Shown piece by piece: positions 1-8,300 of a stretch of 64,000 nt of DNA. Position 1 is the stretch's first letter. Every line of letters begins with the position of its first letter. The notes beneath the pieces are model-generated. The model was given only the letters and a program-made list of their open reading frames with translations. It did not search any database and was not told where the DNA came from. The stretch lies in NCBI GenBank assembly GCA_958295875.1, contig OY282379.1, forward strand, positions 3,682,348 to 3,746,347. Reading direction: 5' to 3'. This DNA comes from an uncultured Pseudomonadales bacterium (GTDB lineage Bacteria > Pseudomonadota > Gammaproteobacteria > Pseudomonadales > Azotimanducaceae). The position numbers were made by a program, and so were the translations under genes.

Positions 1-780
1 AAGGCCGCCGTATTCCGCGGTGTTGGAGACGGTGTACCACATGTTGCTCACGCCGCCCTCGTAGAAGAAGTCCACGATCAGCTTGAGTTCGTGCAAACAC
101 TCAAAATACGCCATTTCCGGCGCGTATCCGGCCTCCACCAAGGTCTCGAACCCGGCAGTCACCAACGCCGCGGCGCCGCCGCAGAGCACGGCTTGCTCGC
201 CGAACAGGTCTGTTTCGGTTTCCTCCCTGAACGTCGTCTCGATGACGCCAGCGCGCCCGGCGCCGATGGCGGTGGCGTAAGACAGCGCGATGTCCTTGGC
301 GCGGCCGCTGGCATCTTGGCCGATGGCGATGAGCGACGGCACGCCGCCGCCTTCGGTGTAGGTGGAGCGCACGGTGTGGCCAGGGCCCTTGGGGGCGATC
401 ATGATGACGTCCAAATCCTCCGGCGGCTCCACCAAGCCGAAGTGGATGTTGAAGCCATGCGCGAACGCGAGCGCCGCCCCGCTTGCGATGTTTGGCAGCA
501 CTTCATCTTGGCAGATGCGCTGCTGATGTTCGTCCGGTGCGAGGATCATGGCGAGGTCTGCGCCCTGCGCCGCCTCGGCCACCGGCGCCACGTTGAAACC
601 CGCCCGTTCCGCCTTGGCCCAAGAACCGCCGCCGGGGCGCAGCCCAATGCGCACGTCCGCAACCCCGGAATCGCGCAGATTGTTGGCGTGGGCATGGCCC
701 TGGGAGCCATAGCCGATCACCGCCACCTGCATGTTTTGGACGACGGAGAGGTCCGCATCCTTATCGTAGTACACCCGCAT
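1..780 (-). CDS. ilvC: Ketol-acid reductoisomerase, 3' end outside window
   Basis: IlvC converts 2-acetolactate or 2-aceto-2-hydroxybutyrate, with NADPH and Mg2+, to the dihydroxy acids of valine and isoleucine synthesis. The first 260 residues are visible, against about 338 in the usual short class I enzyme. The N-terminus starts MRVYYDKDADLSV, followed by the Rossmann motif GYGSQGHAHANNL, then IGLRPG, and the conserved FAHGFNIHF and APKGPGHTVR blocks. The C-terminal knotted domain begins with the Mg-binding segment ETFREETETDLFGEQ near residue 195. The gene runs in the same direction as ilvI and ilvH, 80 bases after the ilvH stop, so it is the third gene of an ilvIHC operon. The reading is open to the window edge and no lesion is visible. 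Identity is certain; only the end is missing. Confidence 0.96.
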   Translation of the reverse strand, partial: MRVYYDKDADLSVVQNMQVAVIGYGSQGHAHANNLRDSGVADVRIGLRPGGGSWAKAERAGFNVAPVAEAAQGADLAMILAPDEHQQRICQDEVLPNIASGAALAFAHGFNIHFGLVEPPEDLDVIMIAPKGPGHTVRSTYTEGGGVPSLIAIGQDASGRAKDIALSYATAIGAGRAGVIETTFREETETDLFGEQAVLCGGAAALVTAGFETLVEAGYAPEMAYFECLHELKLIVDFFYEGGVSNMWYTVSNTAEYGGL

Positions 781-860
781 TCGCTGCCTCCTTGAATTCG
801 TGGTTTGAGCGGGTGCGCCTCGCACCCGTTGTCGCCAACCGCGCCGTCGCGCGTCAGCTG

Positions 861-1358
861 CTACAGACGCATCATGGCGTCGCCACGCCCGATGCCGGAC
901 ACGCCGGAGCGAGCCACTTCGAGCACGGCGGCGCGGCCGATGGCACGTATGAAAGCGTCGAGCTTCTCGCTGGGGCCCGTGAGTTGCACGGTATAGGCAT
1001 CTGGCGTCAGGTCAACGATCTGGCCGCGAAAGATGTCCGCGACGCGCTTGATTTCCGGGCGCTGCGCCCCTTCGGCGCGCACCTTCACCAACATCAACTC
1101 CCGCTCGATGTGGTCGCCATCGGTGAGATCCACCACCTTCACCACTTCAATGAGCTTGTTGAGTTGTTTGGTGACTTGCTCGATGGTGCTCTCATCGCCG
1201 CAAGTGGTGAGCGTGAGGCGCGACAGCGTCTCGTCTTCCGTTGGCGCCACCGTGAGGCTTTCGATGTTGTAGTTGCGCTGGGCGAACAAGCCAATGATGC
1301 GCGACAGCGCTCCCGCTTCGTTCTCCAACAGCACCGCGATGATGCGCCGCGCGCTCAC
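861..1358 (-). CDS. ilvH: Acetolactate synthase small (regulatory) subunit
   Basis: This is the regulatory subunit of acetohydroxyacid synthase. It stabilises the catalytic subunit and confers feedback inhibition by valine. The 165-residue product fits the IlvH size class. An N-terminal ACT domain starts RRIIAVLLENEAGALSRI and contains RNYNIESLTVAPTED; the C-terminal half carries the VDLTPDAYTVQLTGPSEKLDAF block typical of the family. The GTG at 1358 is preferred as start because the protein then begins exactly at the ACT domain, and because its GTGA overlaps the ilvI stop codon by four bases, which implies translational coupling. Open frame continues upstream to 1457 inside ilvI, but that part has no family similarity. 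ilvC follows downstream. Confidence 0.95.
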   Translation of the reverse strand: MSARRIIAVLLENEAGALSRIIGLFAQRNYNIESLTVAPTEDETLSRLTLTTCGDESTIEQVTKQLNKLIEVVKVVDLTDGDHIERELMLVKVRAEGAQRPEIKRVADIFRGQIVDLTPDAYTVQLTGPSEKLDAFIRAIGRAAVLEVARSGVSGIGRGDAMMRL

Positions 1359-3118
1359 GGTGGCGGCGCTGGCCCGCCGTTGCGGGTGAGCACCATCTCG
1401 TTCATCGCGCCGCCCTTGATGGCCATCGGATAAACATGCTCGTCTGGATCGATCCAAGCATCCAAGAAGACGAGCCGATCCTTGTACTTGTCGCTGAATA
1501 TCTCGGCCACGACGGCTTCAAGCTCCGGCAATGTGTCCACGCGGAAGCCGGCGTGCCCAAAGGACGCCGCCAACGCAACGAAATCCGGCAGCGCGTCCTT
1601 GTAGGTGCTGTGCGAATGGCGTCCGCCGTACTGCATGTCTTGCCACTGCTTCACCATGCCGAGGGCTTGGTTGTTGAGGTTGATGATCTTGATGGGCAGC
1701 GCGTACTGCATGCAGGTGGAGAGCTCCTGCATGTTCATCATGAAGCTGCCTTCGCCAGTGACGCACACCACCTGCGCATCCGGAAACGCGAACTGCGCGC
1801 CCATGGCGGCTGGCAAGCCGAAGCCCATCGTGCCGAGGCCGCCAGAGTTGATCCAGCGCCGCGGCTCGTCGAACAAATAGTATTGCGCCGCGAACATCTG
1901 GTGCTGGCCCACATCGGCGGTGACGTAGGCCTCGCCCCGCGTGGCGCGATACACCGCCTGCACCACTTGCTGCGGCAACAGCGGCGCGTCGCCACGCGCC
2001 CGTTGATCGTGATCCAACCCGAAGCGGCGGCGCCAGCCATCGATGCGCCGCCACCATGCGTCGATGGCATCGCGGTCGATGGCGTCGGGGTTGCGCTCAA
2101 GCTCCGTCTCCAAGCGGCCCAACATGCCCGTCAGCGCCGGCGCCGCGGCACCGACGATGGGGATGTCCGCCGGGATGATCTTCGAGATGGAGGCCGGGTC
2201 CACATCCAGATGGATGAACTTCGCGTCTGGACAGAACTTCGCCGGATTGTTGGTGACGCGATCATCAAAGCGGGCGCCCACGGCGAAGATCACGTCCGCA
2301 TGATGCATGGCGAGGTTGGCCTCGAACGTGCCATGCAAGCCCAACATGCCGAGGAAGCGCCGGTCTGTGCCGGGGAAACCGCCGAGGCCCATCAAGGTGT
2401 TGGTGACCGGGTAATCCAAGCGGCGCGCGATGGCGGTGAGCGCCTCTGCCGCGTCGCCCTGCACCACCCCGCCGCCGCTGTAGATCACCGGGCGTTTGGC
2501 GGCAAGCAGCAGCTTCACCGCGGCGCGGATCTGGCCGCTGTGTCCGTGCGCGACCGGATTGTAGGAGCGCATGGCCACGTCCTTCGGATAGGCGTACTCG
2601 AACTTGGCGTTCGGGTCCGTCGCATCCTTCGGCACATCGATGACCACCGGCCCTGGGCGCCCCGAGGCCGCAATGTAGAACGCCTTCTTCACCGCCATGG
2701 GGATTTCCGCGGCGTTGCGCACCAAGAAACTGTGTTTCACCACTGGGCGCGAAACGCCCACCATGTCCGTTTCTTGGAAGGCGTCCGTGCCAAGCTGATC
2801 CGTCGGCACTTGGCCAGAGATGACGACGATGGGCGTCGAATCCATGTGCGCCGTGGCGATGCCGGTGATGGTATTGGTGGCGCCGGGGCCGGAGGTGACG
2901 AGCACCACGCCGGGGCGCCCGGTGGCGCGGGCGTAGCCATCGGCCATGTGGGCGGCCGCTTGCTCGTGGCGCACGAGGATGTGCTCCACCTTCTGCTGCT
3001 TGAAGATGGCGTCGTAGATGTGCAGCGCGGCGCCACCGGGATAGCCGAACAGATACTCCACGCCTTCGTCCTGGAGCGCGCGAACGAGCATGTCGGCGCC
3101 GGACAGCATCTCGGCCAT
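1355..3118 (-). CDS. ilvI: Acetolactate synthase large (catalytic) subunit
   Basis: This is the thiamine-diphosphate enzyme that condenses two pyruvates, or pyruvate with 2-oxobutyrate, as the first step of branched-chain amino acid synthesis. The 587 residues hold the usual three domains. The N-terminal PYR domain has LFGYPGGAALHIYD and the catalytic Glu in LVRHEQAAAHMADGYAR. The central domain includes GLHGTFEANLAMHHADV and GARFDDRVT. The C-terminal PP domain has the ThDP/Mg motif with GEGSFMMNMQEL and NNQALGMVKQWQ. The start ATG at 3118 is preceded by a GGGAGA Shine-Dalgarno-like stretch. The gene heads the ilvIHC operon, and a sigma70-type promoter candidate lies about 40-70 bases upstream. 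Length and motifs are full for the family. Confidence 0.97.
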   Translation of the reverse strand: MAEMLSGADMLVRALQDEGVEYLFGYPGGAALHIYDAIFKQQKVEHILVRHEQAAAHMADGYARATGRPGVVLVTSGPGATNTITGIATAHMDSTPIVVISGQVPTDQLGTDAFQETDMVGVSRPVVKHSFLVRNAAEIPMAVKKAFYIAASGRPGPVVIDVPKDATDPNAKFEYAYPKDVAMRSYNPVAHGHSGQIRAAVKLLLAAKRPVIYSGGGVVQGDAAEALTAIARRLDYPVTNTLMGLGGFPGTDRRFLGMLGLHGTFEANLAMHHADVIFAVGARFDDRVTNNPAKFCPDAKFIHLDVDPASISKIIPADIPIVGAAAPALTGMLGRLETELERNPDAIDRDAIDAWWRRIDGWRRRFGLDHDQRARGDAPLLPQQVVQAVYRATRGEAYVTADVGQHQMFAAQYYLFDEPRRWINSGGLGTMGFGLPAAMGAQFAFPDAQVVCVTGEGSFMMNMQELSTCMQYALPIKIINLNNQALGMVKQWQDMQYGGRHSHSTYKDALPDFVALAASFGHAGFRVDTLPELEAVVAEIFSDKYKDRLVFLDAWIDPDEHVYPMAIKGGAMNEMVLTRNGGPAPPP

Positions 3119-3140
3119 GAAGTCTCCCGGGGATGCGCAG

Positions 3141-3169
3141 GCCCCGCGTGGCGAAACGGGGCATTTTTT
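3141..3169 (+). terminator. Rho-independent terminator-like hairpin
   Basis: GCCCCG (3141-3146) pairs with CGGGGC (3157-3162) around a ten-base loop and is followed by a run of six T on the plus strand. It is oriented to stop plus-strand transcripts leaving the antisense side of ilvI before they reach the DUF488 gene. The T run overlaps the proposed ilv -10 box, so one of the two roles may be fortuitous. Confidence 0.4.
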
Positions 3170-3191
3170 CGTTTGCCGGGGCGCTTGTCAA
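3163..3191 (-). promoter_or_regulatory. Candidate sigma70 promoter of ilvIHC
   Basis: On the minus strand a perfect TTGACA (3191-3186) is followed after 17 bases by AAAAAT (3168-3163), a weak -10. This would start transcription roughly 38-40 bases before the ilvI ATG. No leader peptide rich in Ile, Val or Leu codons was seen in the 200 bases upstream, so classical attenuation is not evident. Confidence 0.45.
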
Positions 3192-3312
3192 ACGCGGGAC
3201 GGGTAACGGAGGCCGAGAGTCAGCGGCGCTCCGCTCGACAAGCTGGGTGTTGTACCGTTTGATTCACGATGGCGACCCGCTAGGAGCTCATTGCCGCGAT
3301 GGTCAAGTACAG

Positions 3313-3909
3313 ATGAACGACTGCGCCGTATACACGGTTGGCCACTCTAACCACTCCTTGGCCGCTTTTCTGGCACTGCTCGACGACGCTGGCGTCGCCG
3401 CCGTCGCCGATGTGCGCTCGGCGCCCTACAGCCGGTTCAATCCGCAGTTCAACCGCGAAACACTCGCCGACGCCCTAAGAAAAAAGGGCTTGGACTACGT
3501 CTACATGGGGCGTGAATTCGGCGGGCGCAGCGACGATCCGCGTTGTTACGAGGGCGGACGCATCTGCTACGACCGCGTGGCCGAGGCCGCACGTTTCAAG
3601 GACAGCGTCGGCCGGTTGCTGCACGACGCTGGCAAGCGTTCTATGGCGCTGATGTGCGCGGAGAAGGAACCGCTGGATTGTCACCGTACGCTACTGGTGT
3701 CCCCAGCGTTGGTCAATCAAGGCTTGGGTGTCACCCATATCCACGCCGACGGTATGCTAGAACCACACGGCGAAGCGATGGACCGGCTGCTGGCCAAGTT
3801 CAATCTGCTCCGGCAGGACCTATTCGCCCAGCCGCGCGCGGCGTTGGTCGAAGCGGCCATCCAGCGACAGGCGGCTCGCATCGGCCATGTGGAACGCAAG
3901 TTCATGTAG
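3313..3909 (+). CDS. DUF488 family protein
   Basis: The 198-residue protein opens with VYTVGHSNHSLAAFLALLDD and then DVRSAPYSRFNPQFN, the signature of the DUF488 family. Later come the family blocks YVYMGREFGGR and CAEKEPLDCHRTLLVSPAL. The biochemical role of DUF488 proteins is not established; the conserved Cys/His pair in the last block suggests a small-molecule or metal-binding site. ATG 3313 is chosen because similarity begins at once there, although the frame is open upstream to 3133. It stands alone, between the ilv operon and an Rpn-type gene, with no obvious functional partner. Confidence 0.85.
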   Translation: MNDCAVYTVGHSNHSLAAFLALLDDAGVAAVADVRSAPYSRFNPQFNRETLADALRKKGLDYVYMGREFGGRSDDPRCYEGGRICYDRVAEAARFKDSVGRLLHDAGKRSMALMCAEKEPLDCHRTLLVSPALVNQGLGVTHIHADGMLEPHGEAMDRLLAKFNLLRQDLFAQPRAALVEAAIQRQAARIGHVERKFM

Positions 3910-4003
3910 CCGGAAAGTGCCGACGCCGATGTTCGTGGGCCTGAACTTGGCATCGGCCAAACGGTCGGCCAGTCCTTCCGCAGACGCCCCGACCACGCCC
4001 TCG

Positions 4004-5077
4004 TTAACCGATCGGCGAGTTGCCCCTCAGCAAGCGTCGCGCTCGGCTCAGCAGTTCTTCCGCGCTTGAGCAGTCGATCACCAGGTCGCCGGCAAGCGCC
4101 AGTCGATCGGCATCCTCCTCGTCCGCCAAGAGCCGGCCGAACTCGTCCCCCGCCTCAAGGCCAAAGCGCTTGGTGGCTTGGCGACGCAGCAGCGTCCTGC
4201 TTCGGGATGTGCCTTCCCTCAAGCCCTCGGTTCTGCCCTCGGCTCTCCCCTCGGTTCTGCCCTCGGTTCTACCCTCGGCAATGGCGTTTTGCCGCCATTC
4301 GGTGATTGCCTCCGCCAGCATGGTGGGCTCCTCCATGTAACGCAGCGCCTGCTGCATATGTTGATGCCGGTCACCGGCCTCGTCGCCGGCGAAGCGGGCG
4401 ATCAGCATTCGCATCAGCGCCCGCGCCAGTCTATTCGCAAAAGCCTGCCGCTCCGCGCCCAAACCGGCCGGTCGCAGCCCGTCGAACAGCGCCTTCGCCA
4501 GCGCCGGCACGGATTCCGCCTGCCGGCTTGCCAGCAGCCGCAGCAGCGCGGCGACCGGGTTCGAGCGTCCATCCTCCGCCGTCAAGTTCGCAGCGTCAAG
4601 GCAAAGGAACTCAAGACGCGCCTGCCAGTTGCCCCAGCCCGCCGGCGTCGGCGCCGTCAACTCGTCGAGAGTCTCTGGACGCCAGCGCCGGCCTCCGGTG
4701 TAGACCACCACCGGCAACACCCGCGGCAGCAGGTCGCCGGCGCGCAGTCCGCCCTCGGCGGCCACCTCCTGGCGCAGCAGCGCCACGTAGATCTCCATGC
4801 GCAGCGCCATGGCGCGGTCCGGCGAGGACTGGAACTCCAGCGCCAGCAACGCCTCCGCTCCCGAGCCCACCACAACGCCGGCCCGCTCTACGGTTCCAAC
4901 CGCCCAAGCCATGTCGGCGCGGCGGCGCTGCCCGCTCGCGGCGACATGCTCGGTCGGCAGACGGCGCAGCCGGCGCGGGTCCAGCTCTGCGGTGGCGTCC
5001 TCCGGCAGCAATTCCAACAGGTCGCGCGTCATGTCGGCATCCGCGAATGCAGTTCGACAGATGTCGTCTTCGTGCAT
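4004..5077 (-). CDS. Rpn-type PD-(D/E)XK nuclease/putative transposase, copy 1
   Basis: The 357-residue protein belongs to the Rpn/RpnA-like family (recombination-promoting nuclease, formerly transposase_31). After a start MHEDDICRTAFAD, the nuclease fold shows RRADMAWAV with the acidic residue and ALLALEFQSSPDRAMALRM, the E-x-Q motif typical of this family. Residues in the middle form an alpha-helical region. The C-terminal part has tandem EGRTEG repeats before a helical tail ending PIG. ATG 5077 is chosen because the paralogue at 17392-18471 starts at the same MHEDD; open frame upstream differs between copies. The family is linked to RecA-independent DNA recombination in E. coli; the role here is inferred. 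The gene lies in a repeat that recurs twice near 17 kb. Confidence 0.8.
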   Translation of the reverse strand: MHEDDICRTAFADADMTRDLLELLPEDATAELDPRRLRRLPTEHVAASGQRRRADMAWAVGTVERAGVVVGSGAEALLALEFQSSPDRAMALRMEIYVALLRQEVAAEGGLRAGDLLPRVLPVVVYTGGRRWRPETLDELTAPTPAGWGNWQARLEFLCLDAANLTAEDGRSNPVAALLRLLASRQAESVPALAKALFDGLRPAGLGAERQAFANRLARALMRMLIARFAGDEAGDRHQHMQQALRYMEEPTMLAEAITEWRQNAIAEGRTEGRTEGRAEGRTEGLREGTSRSRTLLRRQATKRFGLEAGDEFGRLLADEEDADRLALAGDLVIDCSSAEELLSRARRLLRGNSPIG

Positions 5078-5268
5078 GCCGGCCAGTTTGGTCGGCGACG
5101 AGCGTGCGGCGCTAGCGACATTTGCCCGATTCGGCCCGCGACATCGCTGCAATCGTTGTGCGCCTGCACATCGGGCCGCGGGGCTCGCGTGGTCGATTGC
5201 CCGATTGCTTCAACCGACATCAGGCACGCATCGCGGTGTCTCCCGCTCTCGCGGAAGCCCCTGCCCCG

Positions 5269-7299
5269 CTATATCGATTTCTCCAAAGAGACATACAGCA
5301 GCCGATTGGCATAGACCGGGCTTGAACGCCCGGTGGCGAGCACGTTGCGAATGCTCTCCGGCGCGATGCCGTCGATGGCCCAATCCCGAGCGCGGTAGCG
5401 TTCGAGGTAAACCCCGCCCAACACGGCAAGGCCGCCCCTCAACCGGTGGCGCACCCGGATGTCCAACGATCTGTGCCGCGAGACCAAGTCTGGGAACTGG
5501 CTGAGCGCCGCGTCGAACATCGTCGCGTAGGCGCCCAATCCATCCGACGATGCAGCATCCAGCGTGACGTCGATACGCCAGCGCCGCACTTGAAAGTCCA
5601 AGCGGGCGGCAGCGGTCGCCACGGTGTCGCGCGTGTCGTAGCGCCAGTCGGCCGCCGCGAACGCCGCGCTGCCGGTGGTCGTCGAGCGGCGGCCATCGAC
5701 GCCGTAGGACGCCGTAACCGAGGCATGGCGTAAAGCGTAGGCGAAGTCCGCATTCCAGCCGCGGGCCGCGGTGCGTTGCAGACCCAGCGCGGAATCCGGG
5801 TAACCGTGTCGGCGAGAGTGCGCTTGCAGCCCAGCCGCCAAAGCATCGCGCCGGTAGCGCAGCGAGCCCTGCCAGACCGTCTCCACGCGGGGCGCATGGT
5901 AGTAGCGGCGCGTGAGTGGGTTGTTCGCCGTGTTGGCGAAGAAATCGGCCGCGGCGCGCCGTGCCCGGGAACGCTTGGCGCTCAACTGCCAATTGCCAAA
6001 TTGCCGGCTCGCCTCCAGATAGACGCCGCGTTCCTGGTTGTGGCCAATCTCGAGGCTCGAGCGGGCCGCTTCCCGGCGCACAAGACCTGCGGTCCAGCGC
6101 AGGCGCCTCGGCGTTCGGTAGCGCAAGCGCACATCAGTTTGGCGACGCTCAAAGAAAAACCCATGCACGGTCTGCGTCGCGGTGGGAAGCAAATCGCCCA
6201 GCACCGGCGTGAAGGCCGCGGCGACGCGGCTGTCGGCACGGTCATCAGTGGTGTGGGAGACTGTCAGCCGCAGCTTGGGGTGGAGGCTGGTGAGCAAAAC
6301 GATGCGCCCGTATCGGGATCGGCGATGGCCGTTCAAGCCATCGGCCGGCAGCGGCGCGTCGAGGCGCGGGTTGGTCGTGTAGGGGAGAAAGGCCGCGTCC
6401 TGGCTGGTTTTGCCGCCGGCCAGCGTCGCGCGGAGCGTGGTGCGCGCGCCAAGTTGGAACTTGGCAACGAGGCGCAGCAAGTCAGTGGCGTTGTCCGGCG
6501 CGGTGGCGCTGCGCCTCGTCGCCAAGCCATAGTACGGGTTCTGCCAAACCAAGGCCGCTTCGCCGTTCGCGAACGTGCGCCGCTCGTACGACGCATCGAA
6601 CAACGCTCGCGCGCCGCTGAAACGCCAGCCGAGCAGCACCTCTTGCGTGCGTTGGTCGATGGGCTGCGGCAGCGCCGCCGCTTGGTAGAAGGCGTCGCGG
6701 TAGGTCTCCGCAACACCTGTCTTGCGCTCCTGCGCGTAGCCTATGTGCAACTGCGTGCGCGGCGTTGTCGCGATCCAGGCGCGCAGCGCACCACTGCGGC
6801 GCTCGGTCTCCAACGGCGTCGTTTCCGCGCTGCCGGAGCCGCGCTGCCAGTCCATCGGCAGCGCCAGCGTGTCGGCAACGGGGCGAAACGGGAAGCGTCC
6901 ATCCTTGGCGACGCGGCGTGGCAACTGCGCCAGGCGCACCTCGACGCCGTAGCGTTTGGCCCGACTTGCGCCGAGGGTGGCGATGCGGGAAGCCAAACCA
7001 AGATCGCTGCCGGCAAACCGCCAGACCGTTCCCGATTCGCTGTTGGCCTGCCAATCCGCATCGAGCGCCAAGTACTGTCCGGCTCGGTCGATGCCCGTGT
7101 CGCGCCCAAAGCGAGCTTCGCCGTACGCAGAGTCCATACTGCCGACGACGACCTCGCCCGAGCGCGCCTCCGCCTTGTCGAACTCGCACAGTCGACAGCG
7201 CCAGCGGCTTGGGTCTGCATTCGCGTAGTTCACCGCGTAGTCCGCCGACGCATTGGCCGTCAAGACCAGCGCCAGCAGCCAGAGGATCGCTCTTGCCAT
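5269..7299 (-). CDS. mtrB: MtrB/PioB family outer-membrane beta-barrel protein
   Basis: This is a porin sheath that holds a decaheme cytochrome across the outer membrane for electron exchange with extracellular donors or acceptors. The 676-residue product starts with a signal peptide, MARAILWLLALVLTANASA. The mature N-terminus carries CRLC, matching the CxxC near the N-terminus of Shewanella MtrB. The rest is a long series of alternating polar/aromatic strands (for example FDASYERRTF, RLRYRTPRRLRW) ending in a terminal strand RLLYVSLEKSI, as expected for a barrel of this family. ATG 7299 is chosen because it gives the signal peptide; the gene begins five bases after the decaheme cytochrome stop. 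The order is diheme cytochrome, decaheme cytochrome, barrel. No separate cell-surface multiheme cytochrome (MtrC/OmcA type) is visible. Confidence 0.88.
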   Translation of the reverse strand: MARAILWLLALVLTANASADYAVNYANADPSRWRCRLCEFDKAEARSGEVVVGSMDSAYGEARFGRDTGIDRAGQYLALDADWQANSESGTVWRFAGSDLGLASRIATLGASRAKRYGVEVRLAQLPRRVAKDGRFPFRPVADTLALPMDWQRGSGSAETTPLETERRSGALRAWIATTPRTQLHIGYAQERKTGVAETYRDAFYQAAALPQPIDQRTQEVLLGWRFSGARALFDASYERRTFANGEAALVWQNPYYGLATRRSATAPDNATDLLRLVAKFQLGARTTLRATLAGGKTSQDAAFLPYTTNPRLDAPLPADGLNGHRRSRYGRIVLLTSLHPKLRLTVSHTTDDRADSRVAAAFTPVLGDLLPTATQTVHGFFFERRQTDVRLRYRTPRRLRWTAGLVRREAARSSLEIGHNQERGVYLEASRQFGNWQLSAKRSRARRAAADFFANTANNPLTRRYYHAPRVETVWQGSLRYRRDALAAGLQAHSRRHGYPDSALGLQRTAARGWNADFAYALRHASVTASYGVDGRRSTTTGSAAFAAADWRYDTRDTVATAAARLDFQVRRWRIDVTLDAASSDGLGAYATMFDAALSQFPDLVSRHRSLDIRVRHRLRGGLAVLGGVYLERYRARDWAIDGIAPESIRNVLATGRSSPVYANRLLYVSLEKSI

Positions 7300-7304
7300 C
7301 GCCC

Positions 7305-8297
7305 CTAACGCCGCAGCAGATTCCCAGAGGGATGGTTGGAGCCATGCACTTGGGCGTGGCAGTTCAGGCACGCATTGGCGAACAGGAACTCCGCCCTAGG
7401 GTCGGACGGGCTCGAAGGCAGTTGCGGCCAGCTGCGGTGGCCAACCGAGGAGTGGCAGCCTTGGCAGAGTTGCGGCGCTCGGCGGGCGAGCAGCGCCGGC
7501 TGGTTGGCGCCATGCGGCTCATGGCAGATGCCGCAATCTTCGACGGCGGGCGGGTGCTCCCACAGGAACGGGCCACGCAGCTCAGCGTGACAGCGCGTGC
7601 ATGCTTCGTTCCCAGCGCTGTCGCGCAGCAGCCCCTCGCCGCCATGCGGATCGTGGCAGTCCCGGCAGATCAATTGGTTGCGGCGCATCGGGTGCGAGGA
7701 TGCCTTCAGCATGTCGGCGCCGACGCCCGCGTGGCAGCCAACGCACTGCGACGCCTGGCCGTCGCGGCTGCGCACGACATCCACCGCAGCATGCACGCTA
7801 TGGCAGTCCGCGCAGGCTAAGCCCGCCTGCTCGTGCGCACTGCCGGCCCACTGGGCGCGGCCGTAGTCTCCATGGCAGGCGAGGCAAAGCTGGTTCTGCA
7901 GGTCTGCCGCCGCGTTGCCGTGCTGGCCGAAGTTGACGATCGGTTCACGCGCCGCGCCCTCGGCAAGAATGCGCCGTCCATGGTCGCCAACCGGCCCGTG
8001 GCAAGCCTCGCATTGCAGGCCTGCCGGATAATCTGCGGGAGTGCCCTGCTCGAACGGCGAGCCGGCGACGCTCGGGTGGCCATGCAGCGTCTCAAACACC
8101 GCGGCCGTCGGGAACGGCTCTTCCTCATCGTGGCAAGTGAGGCACAGGTCTGCGCCGCGGCGGGAATACTCCCCGGCTGCCAGCTTGGCAACCAACGTTG
8201 CATGTGCTTCCGCAGCCGGATCGCCACTCCCAGAGCATGTTGCGAACAACACTGCCAGCCCCAGCATCCAGATGGTAGTGCGAACCATTGGCGTCAC
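7305..8297 (-). CDS. mtrA: Decaheme c-type cytochrome, MtrA/DmsE/PioA type
   Basis: Ten CXXCH heme sites are present in 330 residues, with first Cys near residues 52, 96, 138, 162, 185, 211, 233, 255, 278 and 310. That is the number and size of MtrA/DmsE/PioA. An N-terminal hydrophobic signal (IWMLGLAVLFA) directs export; Cys21 follows it but the site is a poor lipobox. Such proteins insert in an MtrB barrel and carry electrons between periplasm and cell surface. The gene starts three bases after the diheme cytochrome stop and ends five bases before mtrB, so the three are one operon. Whether electrons flow outward (respiration) or inward (for example Fe(II) oxidation) cannot be told from sequence. 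Confidence 0.93.
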   Translation of the reverse strand: MTPMVRTTIWMLGLAVLFATCSGSGDPAAEAHATLVAKLAAGEYSRRGADLCLTCHDEEEPFPTAAVFETLHGHPSVAGSPFEQGTPADYPAGLQCEACHGPVGDHGRRILAEGAAREPIVNFGQHGNAAADLQNQLCLACHGDYGRAQWAGSAHEQAGLACADCHSVHAAVDVVRSRDGQASQCVGCHAGVGADMLKASSHPMRRNQLICRDCHDPHGGEGLLRDSAGNEACTRCHAELRGPFLWEHPPAVEDCGICHEPHGANQPALLARRAPQLCQGCHSSVGHRSWPQLPSSPSDPRAEFLFANACLNCHAQVHGSNHPSGNLLRR

Positions 8298-8300
8298 GGC

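Noticed and set aside
1436..3262. Long plus-strand open frame opposite ilvI
   Set aside because: It is the antisense shadow of ilvI in high-GC DNA, rich in His/Arg, with no family features.
3119..3312. Branched-chain leader peptide or T-box for ilv attenuation
   Set aside because: No leader frame with runs of Ile, Val or Leu codons and no T-box sequence was found.
4200..4275. Short tandem repeats that look like a CRISPR or regulatory array
   Set aside because: They are 12-base coding repeats for EGRTEG with no spacers.
5776..7308. Plus-strand open frame opposite mtrB
   Set aside because: Antisense shadow of a beta-barrel gene with a convincing signal peptide and CxxC.
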